DNA of 64,000 bases, taken from the NCBI GenBank assembly GCA_031550725.1, contig JAVBOH010000017.1:77849-141848 (forward strand), given 5' to 3'. This DNA is from UBA946 sp031550725 (GTDB lineage Bacteria > Bacillota > Clostridia > Oscillospirales > Ruminococcaceae). Within the stretch, counting starts at the first letter, position 1. Every line of letters begins with the position of its first letter. A program made the translations under genes and the position numbers. This document shows positions 58,386 through 64,000 of the stretch, piece after piece. The notes beneath the pieces were generated by a model. The model saw only the letters and a program-made list of their open reading frames with translations, did not search any database and was not told the DNA's origin.

Positions 58386-61300
58386 ATGCATGCTGAAGAA
58401 CATATCGAGAAAAAACTAATTGATATTTTAACTGTGAATGAAAATCAATGGACATACCGAAATGATATAAAAACAGAAGCAGACCTTTGGAATAATCTTC
58501 GTGGTCATATTAATCGTATAAATATAGCACAGTTGGATGGTATACTGCTTACAGATAATGAATTTACACAGGTTAAAAATGAGTTTTTGCGTTTGACACA
58601 AACACCATTTATGACATCAGTTTGGCTGCGTGGTGAAAATGGAATTGCTCAAATTAACATTGAACGTGAGGACTTAGATAACAAGAATGTAACGTTGACA
58701 TTATTCAGCAACAAGGATATTGCTGGTGGCATATCAAGCTATGAAGTTGTAAATCAGATTGTTCCTGATACAGATATAAATATGCGTGGAGATGTTACTT
58801 TACTTATAAATGGCTTGCCTGCAATTCACGTTGAACTTAAAAGTGAATATGCTAAGGATGGCTATTTTCAAGCTTTTGACCAGATAGAGCGATACTCAAA
58901 AGCAGGATTTTTTGATGGTATTTTTGCAGTTGTGCAGATTTTTGTTGTGAGTAATAAAGTTTCTACAAAATATTTTGCAAGACCAAGTACAAACGGAGAT
59001 TTTTCTGGTGCTAAAAAGTTTCTCTTTAACTGGCGTGAAACAGATAATACACCTGTGGAAGATTTATATGACTTCACTCGCACAGTTCTCAAAATACCTG
59101 CTGCACATGAGTTAATAAGCCGATACACCATTTTAGTTGACGATAAAAAAGGACAAAAATTCATGATGGTTTTGCGGCCATATCAAATTCATGCAATTGA
59201 AAAAATTAAAAAGCAAGCATCGGCACATGAAGGCGGTTTTATATGGCATGCAACTGGATCAGGTAAAACAATAACTAGCTTTGTAGCAACGAAATTGCTT
59301 GCTCAATCTTCAATTGGCGTTGCACGTACTGTTATGATAGTTGACCGTAAGGATTTAGATAGTCAGACTAAGAATGAATTCAGTAAATTTGCATCAGAAT
59401 ATAACACGGGAAAATCTTCAGGTAATGCAACTGATAACACATTAATTGTTGGAATTGACAATAAACGTGAGCTTGTTAAAAATCTGCTTAGCAAGAAAAA
59501 TAACAATACTATAATTGTGACAACAATTCAAAAATTAAGCTATGCAATAAGAGAGTGTAAAGAAACAGATAACAATAAATTTGAGAAATTAAAGGGCGAT
59601 CATATTGTTTTCATAGTTGATGAGTGTCATCGTGCAGTTTCTGACAAGGAAATGAAAGAAGTTAAGAAATTCTTTCCTATGTCAACATGGTTTGGCTTGA
59701 CTGGTACACCTATTTTCGAGGAAAATAAAAAGCTTGAAAATGGTACATATGCACGAACAACTTTTGACCAGTATGGCGAACTTCTTCATGCTTACACAAC
59801 CAAAAATGCTATGGATGATAAGTCTGTTTTGGATTTTCAGGTAGAGTACCATTCTCTTATGAATAAAGAGGAAGAAGAACGAATTTATTTATCAAAAATC
59901 AAGAGTAAATATCCACAAGCTGACCCTGTTCAGAAGCTTAAAGCTATGACTGATATTGAAAAAGAATCACTTTTAGAATCGTCAGATTTTGAAAATGACA
60001 CTTATATCGAAACAATGCTTAAAAAGATATTTCGTCATCAATCTGTAATGGAAAAATTCAAGGTGGTTAACGGTATACCTACTATGAGTGGAATTTTAAC
60101 AACTCATTCAATTGCACAGGCAAAGCGAATATATAAGAAACTTATGGAACTAAAAAAGTCTGGTGAACTTATTACTGGAAATCCACTTTATGAAACTGCA
60201 AAGCTTAATGACCCTGATTTTCCTCGTGTTGCAATTACATATTCTGTGTCTGAAAAACAGGATGAAATTAATAATGCACAAGAAGAATTGCTCGAAATTA
60301 TGCGTGAATATGATACTGTTTTTGGTACGCATTATGCTGATGGAAATACTGCAAATACCTCCGATGAAAAAGGTGGTATTGATGATTCAAACTATAATCA
60401 GAATATAAATAATCGTCTTGCCCGAAAAGGTGCACAATATCAGAAAGATGGGCAGTGGCTTGATTTTGTTATTGTTGTAGACAGGCTTTTAACTGGTTTT
60501 GATGCTCCAACTATACAAGCTTTATATGTTGACAGAGAACTTAAATGGCATGGTTTACTGCAAGCTTTTTCACGTACTAATCGTGTATACAAAGGCAAGG
60601 ATAAGGGTATGATTGTTACATTCCGTAAGCCTTTGACTATGGCACAAAATGTGCGTGATGCAATAAAATTATTTTCTAATGAAGAACGAAATTGGGAAAA
60701 CCTTGTGCCTAAGCAATATTTTGAAGTAAGAGATGAGTTTGAGTCCGCACATAAATCTTTTATTGATGCAAAAAATGACTTACAGGAAGATCCTAATGAC
60801 TTGTTAAAGCAAATACACTTTATCAAAACTTTCCAAGGTATGAAAAGACTTGAAACAGCTATAAAAAGTTATGAGGAATATGAAAGCGATTTTGATGAAT
60901 TAACCGAAATATCTAATACTATAATTTCTGAAAATGGATATGTTGAAAATGTAAAGGCAGAAGTCAGAGATAAAACTAACGGTGATGACCCTATCAAAGA
61001 ACTTCTTGAAATAGAATTTTCTGCTGAACAAAATGCAACACTTACTGAAAAAATAGACAGCTTTTATATTGCACAATTGCTTAAAGATATTAAGAACGAT
61101 GAAAGCAAGAAAAAGTTTGACGATATTATCAAGAACAAGCCTACTATCGTAAAATCTGCATATGAAAATGCATTAGGTAATATCGACGATGAACAGGAAG
61201 TTATCGGACGTGTTGATAATCATTTTAAACAGATGATAAATGATATTATTGTAGGTACTGCTGGTATTCTGAAAGTACCAACAGAGGATCTATTTACTAG

Positions 61301-61508
61301 CTTTAATGAATATCGTAAGGATAAAGCAGAGGTGCATTATATCAACACAATAATTGATAATTCTGCCTTGACAAAAGAGGAGTTTGAGAGTTTATTTAAT
61401 GATAAATTCAGAAAAAGACGTCCGATTGTTGAGGTATATTGGAGAAATATTATTGAGGAAAAGTTGTTACCTTTAAAGGAAGAACTTACGAATTTTGCTG
61501 GGGAATAG
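58386..61508 (+). CDS. hsdR: Type I restriction endonuclease, R subunit
   Basis: The motor and nuclease subunit. The 1040-residue protein has an N-terminal PD-(D/E)xK nuclease (Asp136 and 'HVELKSEYAKDG', Glu150-Lys152, then 'FDQIERYSK'). The SF2 translocase has Walker A 'HATGSGKT' (288-295), 'FIVDECHRAVSD' and 'GLTGTPIF', and a second RecA-like half with 'VVDRLLTGFDAPTI' and 'LLQAFSRTNRV'. The C-terminal helical region should bind the methylase. The ATG at 58386 follows GGAGG. It has its own promoter and terminator, so it is made separately from hsdM-hsdS. Confidence 0.95.
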   Translation: MHAEEHIEKKLIDILTVNENQWTYRNDIKTEADLWNNLRGHINRINIAQLDGILLTDNEFTQVKNEFLRLTQTPFMTSVWLRGENGIAQINIEREDLDNKNVTLTLFSNKDIAGGISSYEVVNQIVPDTDINMRGDVTLLINGLPAIHVELKSEYAKDGYFQAFDQIERYSKAGFFDGIFAVVQIFVVSNKVSTKYFARPSTNGDFSGAKKFLFNWRETDNTPVEDLYDFTRTVLKIPAAHELISRYTILVDDKKGQKFMMVLRPYQIHAIEKIKKQASAHEGGFIWHATGSGKTITSFVATKLLAQSSIGVARTVMIVDRKDLDSQTKNEFSKFASEYNTGKSSGNATDNTLIVGIDNKRELVKNLLSKKNNNTIIVTTIQKLSYAIRECKETDNNKFEKLKGDHIVFIVDECHRAVSDKEMKEVKKFFPMSTWFGLTGTPIFEENKKLENGTYARTTFDQYGELLHAYTTKNAMDDKSVLDFQVEYHSLMNKEEEERIYLSKIKSKYPQADPVQKLKAMTDIEKESLLESSDFENDTYIETMLKKIFRHQSVMEKFKVVNGIPTMSGILTTHSIAQAKRIYKKLMELKKSGELITGNPLYETAKLNDPDFPRVAITYSVSEKQDEINNAQEELLEIMREYDTVFGTHYADGNTANTSDEKGGIDDSNYNQNINNRLARKGAQYQKDGQWLDFVIVVDRLLTGFDAPTIQALYVDRELKWHGLLQAFSRTNRVYKGKDKGMIVTFRKPLTMAQNVRDAIKLFSNEERNWENLVPKQYFEVRDEFESAHKSFIDAKNDLQEDPNDLLKQIHFIKTFQGMKRLETAIKSYEEYESDFDELTEISNTIISENGYVENVKAEVRDKTNGDDPIKELLEIEFSAEQNATLTEKIDSFYIAQLLKDIKNDESKKKFDDIIKNKPTIVKSAYENALGNIDDEQEVIGRVDNHFKQMINDIIVGTAGILKVPTEDLFTSFNEYRKDKAEVHYINTIIDNSALTKEEFESLFNDKFRKRRPIVEVYWRNIIEEKLLPLKEELTNFAGE

Positions 61509-61532
61509 CAAAATATAGAATAATAGATTAAC

Positions 61533-61572
61533 CCACCCAAAAGGATGTTATATTCCTTTTGGGTGGATTTTT
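61533..61572 (+). terminator. Terminator of hsdR
   Basis: A 13-bp perfect stem (61533-61545 with 61554-61566) with an 8-base loop, followed by ATTTTTAT. Confidence 0.85.
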
Positions 61573-61615
61573 ATTTGAATGTGTAATTATACATAAAATT
61601 TAGATATTGTTAATA

Positions 61616-61645
61616 TTTACACAATATTTACGTTCCGTTTATACT
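61616..61645 (+). promoter_or_regulatory. Promoter of hsdM-hsdS
   Basis: TTTACA (61616-61621), an 18-bp spacer and TATACT (61640-61645), giving a start near 61652 and a 72-base leader that contains the inverted repeat at 61668. Confidence 0.6.
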
Positions 61646-61667
61646 GACGTTTCAAGTAAGCGATAGT

Positions 61668-61706
61668 ATATAAATTAAGGTTATTTCAACTAACCTTAAT
61701 TTATAT
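61668..61706 (+). promoter_or_regulatory. 16-bp perfect inverted repeat in the hsdM leader
   Basis: Arms at 61668-61683 and 61691-61706 are perfectly complementary around TTTCAAC. It lies between the promoter and the GAGG binding site (61712-61715), with no T run, so it is not a terminator. It may be a DNA operator or an RNA hairpin that tunes methylase synthesis. Confidence 0.65.
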
Positions 61707-61723
61707 GAATTGAGGACGCAAAT

Positions 61724-63301
61724 ATGGGTGAACTTAACAATCAATTATGGGCAAGTGCTGACATTCTACGTGGTAAAATGGATGCAAGTGAATACAAAAA
61801 CTATTTGTTAGGATTAATTTTCTATAAGTATCTTTCTGATCAGGAACTTCGTGCTGTTTATGAAGAAGAAAACGGCAAAGTTTCGGAATACCCAAGCAGA
61901 AGCGAGCAGTATGATGTGCTTTTAGACTGGTACAATGAAGATGCTGCTGATGTGAAAAATATTATTAAAATTAAATTAGGGTACTTCATTACACCTGAAA
62001 ACCTGTTTTATACACTAAGAAAAAAGGCTGAGGGATATGAGTTACAAATATCAGATATTCAAAACGCTTTCATAGAACTTGGCCATCAAGGTGAACATTT
62101 TATCGGACTATTTGATGACGTTGATTTGTCATCATCAAAACTTGGTTCAAATGCACAGCAGCGAAATGTGACAATCACAGAAGTAATAAAGGCTCTTGAT
62201 GAAATAGACCTTTTCGGTCACGATGGCGATGTTATCGGCGATGCATATGAATATCTAATCGGACAATTTGCTGCTGGTGCTGGTAAAAAAGCTGGTGAGT
62301 TTTATACTCCACAATCAGTAAGCAAAATTATTTCGGAAATCGTTTCAATTGGGCAGGAAGATGTCGCACCATTCCATATTTATGATCCTGCAATGGGTTC
62401 AGGTTCGCTCATGCTTAATATACGACAGTTTGTGAATAATCCTGATAAAGTGCATTATCATGGTCAAGAACTTAACACCACAACTTACAACTTAGCACGA
62501 ATGAACTTGATTTTGCATAATGTTGAAAGCTCTCAAATGCGATTAAAAAATGGTGATACACTCGATGAGGACTGGCCAACTGATGAGCCATATTTGTTTA
62601 ATGCAGTAGTGATGAATCCACCGTATTCTGCTAATTGGAGTGCAGATAACAAATTCCTTAACGACCCACGTTTTGAACGATACGGTAAACTTGCACCAAA
62701 ATCTAAAGCTGATTTTTCATTTTTGTTGCATGGTTTTTATCATCTTAATGACAAAGGTACTATGGGAATTGTTTTGCCACATGGTGTGCTTTTCAGAGGT
62801 GCTTCTGAGGGTGCAATAAGGAAAACTTTGCTTGAAATGGGCGCAATAGATGCAGTTATTGGACTTCCTGCAAATATTTTTTATGGTACAAGTATTCCTA
62901 CTGTTGTACTTATATTAAAGAAAAATCGTGCGACACGTGATGTGTTATTTATTGATTCGTCAAAGGATTTTGAAAAGCAGAAAAATCAAAATAATTTGCG
63001 TCCACAGGACATTTTGAAGATTGTTGATACATATAAAAAGCGTGAGGATACACCGAAATATGCTCACTTGGCTAGTTATGATGAAATCGTTAGCAATGAC
63101 TACAACCTTAATATACCTCGTTATGTTGATACTTTTGAGGAAGAAAAGCCAATTGATATTGTTGCTTTAAGCAATGAAATTGTTGACATAAATGCTCAGA
63201 TTAAGCAGAAAGAAGCGGAGTTTTTAGCAATGCTTGATGAGCTTGCTGTAACAGATGATACAAGAGAATTAATTGAAGCTACTAAGCTCATTTTTGCGTG
63301 A
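61724..63301 (+). CDS. hsdM: Type I DNA methyltransferase, M subunit (N6-adenine)
   Basis: Modifies adenine at the site chosen by HsdS. The 525-residue protein has the N-terminal HsdM helical domain (about 5-140), the approach 'AAGAGKKAGEFYTPQSVSKI', the SAM loop 'DPAMGSGSLML' (from 221) and the catalytic 'VVMNPPYSANW' (NPPY, 298-301). 'GIVLPHGVLFRGASEGAIRK' follows, and a C-terminal coiled coil should contact HsdS. GAGG lies before the ATG. hsdS begins 12 bp downstream. Confidence 0.96.
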   Translation: MGELNNQLWASADILRGKMDASEYKNYLLGLIFYKYLSDQELRAVYEEENGKVSEYPSRSEQYDVLLDWYNEDAADVKNIIKIKLGYFITPENLFYTLRKKAEGYELQISDIQNAFIELGHQGEHFIGLFDDVDLSSSKLGSNAQQRNVTITEVIKALDEIDLFGHDGDVIGDAYEYLIGQFAAGAGKKAGEFYTPQSVSKIISEIVSIGQEDVAPFHIYDPAMGSGSLMLNIRQFVNNPDKVHYHGQELNTTTYNLARMNLILHNVESSQMRLKNGDTLDEDWPTDEPYLFNAVVMNPPYSANWSADNKFLNDPRFERYGKLAPKSKADFSFLLHGFYHLNDKGTMGIVLPHGVLFRGASEGAIRKTLLEMGAIDAVIGLPANIFYGTSIPTVVLILKKNRATRDVLFIDSSKDFEKQKNQNNLRPQDILKIVDTYKKREDTPKYAHLASYDEIVSNDYNLNIPRYVDTFEEEKPIDIVALSNEIVDINAQIKQKEAEFLAMLDELAVTDDTRELIEATKLIFA

Positions 63302-63313
63302 GGTAGTACTATT

Positions 63314-64000
63314 ATGAATAATATTAATAATAATAGTAACAAATTAGTTCCTGAAATTCGTTTTAAGGGATTTACTGACGCTTGGGTACAGCGTACAATT
63401 GGTGAATATGGAACCTTTCAATACGGAAAAAGTGCACCTAAATGGTCTGTCACTGACGATGCTACAACGCCATGTGTAAGGTATGGAGAACTTTATACAA
63501 AATTTAATTGTAAAATAGATAAAATATATTCTTATACAAATATTCCGACTAATCAACTAAAATTCAGCACTGGCAAAGAAGTTTTAGTTCCTCGTGTTGG
63601 TGAAGATCCTTTAGATTTTGCTAATTGTAGTTGGCTTTCTCTTTCTGATGTAGCTATTGGGGAGATGATTTCAATTTACAATACAGAACAAAATCCCCTG
63701 TTTGTTGCAATGTATTTTAATGCTTTATTAAAAAGAGAATTTGCCGAAAAGGTTGAAGGTGGAAATGTTTCAAATTTATATTATGATAGGCTAGTTGATA
63801 TTCAAGTTAAATTTCCATCAATATCCGAACAAAACAAAATTTCTAAGTTTTTTGATTTACTCGACGATACTATTGCTCTTTATAAGCGTAAGTTAGAAAA
63901 ACTCAAGGAACTTAAAAAAGGGTATTTACAGGTTATGTTTCCTCAAGGGGAGGAGGTTGTGCCTAGAGTTAGGTTTGAGGGGTTTATAGAGGATTGGGAA
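63314..64000 (+). CDS. hsdS: Type I specificity subunit HsdS, N-terminal part (cut by window end)
   Basis: Selects the DNA site for restriction and methylation. The frame is open for 229 codons to the window edge. It contains a start 'LVPEIRFKGFTDAWVQRTIG', the first target-recognition domain (about 22-165, 'LSDVAIGEMISIYNTEQN') and the spacer helix 'ISKFFDLLDDTIALYKRKLE'. The start of the second half then repeats the opening ('VPRVRFEGFIEDW'). That internal repeat is normal for two-domain HsdS. The second domain, and any inverted hsdS copies for switching, lie outside. Confidence 0.9.
   Translation, partial: MNNINNNSNKLVPEIRFKGFTDAWVQRTIGEYGTFQYGKSAPKWSVTDDATTPCVRYGELYTKFNCKIDKIYSYTNIPTNQLKFSTGKEVLVPRVGEDPLDFANCSWLSLSDVAIGEMISIYNTEQNPLFVAMYFNALLKREFAEKVEGGNVSNLYYDRLVDIQVKFPSISEQNKISKFFDLLDDTIALYKRKLEKLKELKKGYLQVMFPQGEEVVPRVRFEGFIEDWE

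Noticed and set aside
1..64000. tRNA, rRNA, tmRNA and known riboswitches
   Set aside because: Reading the intergenic gaps showed no cloverleaf ends, rRNA core sequences or recognisable riboswitch cores; a covariance-model scan would be needed to exclude divergent forms.

Overview
The window is AT-rich, gene-dense, low-GC Gram-positive chromosome. The gene set fits an anaerobic, endospore-forming clostridium of the Ruminococcaceae/Oscillospiraceae type. Supporting signs are the spoIIGA-sigE-sigG sporulation block, ECF-type vitamin transport (ecfA1-ecfA2-ecfT plus a separate S component), a full Pho regulon, many TTG/GTG starts behind strong AGGAGG-like sites, and plant-polysaccharide genes (GH3, GH5, a CE2-like esterase, CotH). 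Genus-level placement is inference; no rRNA or tRNA gene was seen.

Layout. 0-2.6 kb: the end of an ECF sigma factor with its anti-sigma factor, a GT2 glycosyltransferase and an inorganic pyrophosphatase. 2.6-5.2 kb (minus): sigG, sigE and spoIIGA. 5.2-7.1 kb (minus): an OGG-type glycosylase, a tautomerase and an atypical metallophosphoesterase. 7.3-9.9 kb (plus): NfeD/SPFH and a CPBP protease. 9.9-26.8 kb (minus): a GH3 glucosidase, then clpE, cvpA, an unknown membrane-anchored protein, truA, ecfT/A2/A1, a methyltransferase, glmM, ruvB, a phosphodiesterase-like gene, ruvA and ruvC. 26.9-31.7 kb (plus): pheA, ispD-ispF, a thioesterase, a CE2-like esterase and deoC. 31.8-33.3 kb (minus): an ECF S component and coaX, probably pantothenate salvage and CoA synthesis. 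33.4-35.2 kb: a small phage-like immunity locus (S24 repressor, operators, Cys-rich protein, DUF1492-like protein). 35.2-41.8 kb (minus): pstSCAB-phoU-phoP-phoR. 41.8-49.2 kb (minus): a large hybrid kinase, an aldose epimerase, a GH25 lysozyme and a CotH lipoprotein. 49.3-53.6 kb (minus): pgk-tpiA-(small protein)-gpmI glycolysis genes. 53.7-56 kb: a GH5 lipoprotein and an unknown lipoprotein. 56-58.2 kb (plus): greA-lysS. 58.3 kb to the end (plus): a type I restriction-modification system hsdR-hsdM-hsdS, cut by the window edge.

Two families of non-coding repeats recur between genes. Family 1 is a short palindrome with ends like TGTAGGGGCGA / TCGCCCCTACA, in at least 13 gaps and in various states of decay. 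Family 2 is a larger MITE-like element with 19-bp terminal inverted repeats and up to six consecutive hairpins: a full copy at 45080-45334, a shorter copy at 12073-12275, a 48-bp minimal form at 50857-50904, and fragments at 9858-9898 and 41811-41838. Family 2 copies or fragments lie in opposite orientations on both sides of the GH3 gene and of the hybrid kinase gene.

The most informative regulatory signals are a hairpin that buries the sigG ribosome-binding site, a spoIIGA promoter with a 21-bp spacer overlapping a Spo0A-like box, a Rex-like operator at the pgk promoter, Pho-box-like repeats before pstS, palindromic operators around the S24 repressor, a four-hairpin leader before the GH5 gene, and a 16-bp perfect inverted repeat in the hsdM leader. 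I found no clear undescribed multi-gene system. The hairpin-array element and the small repressor locus are the best candidates for something new.
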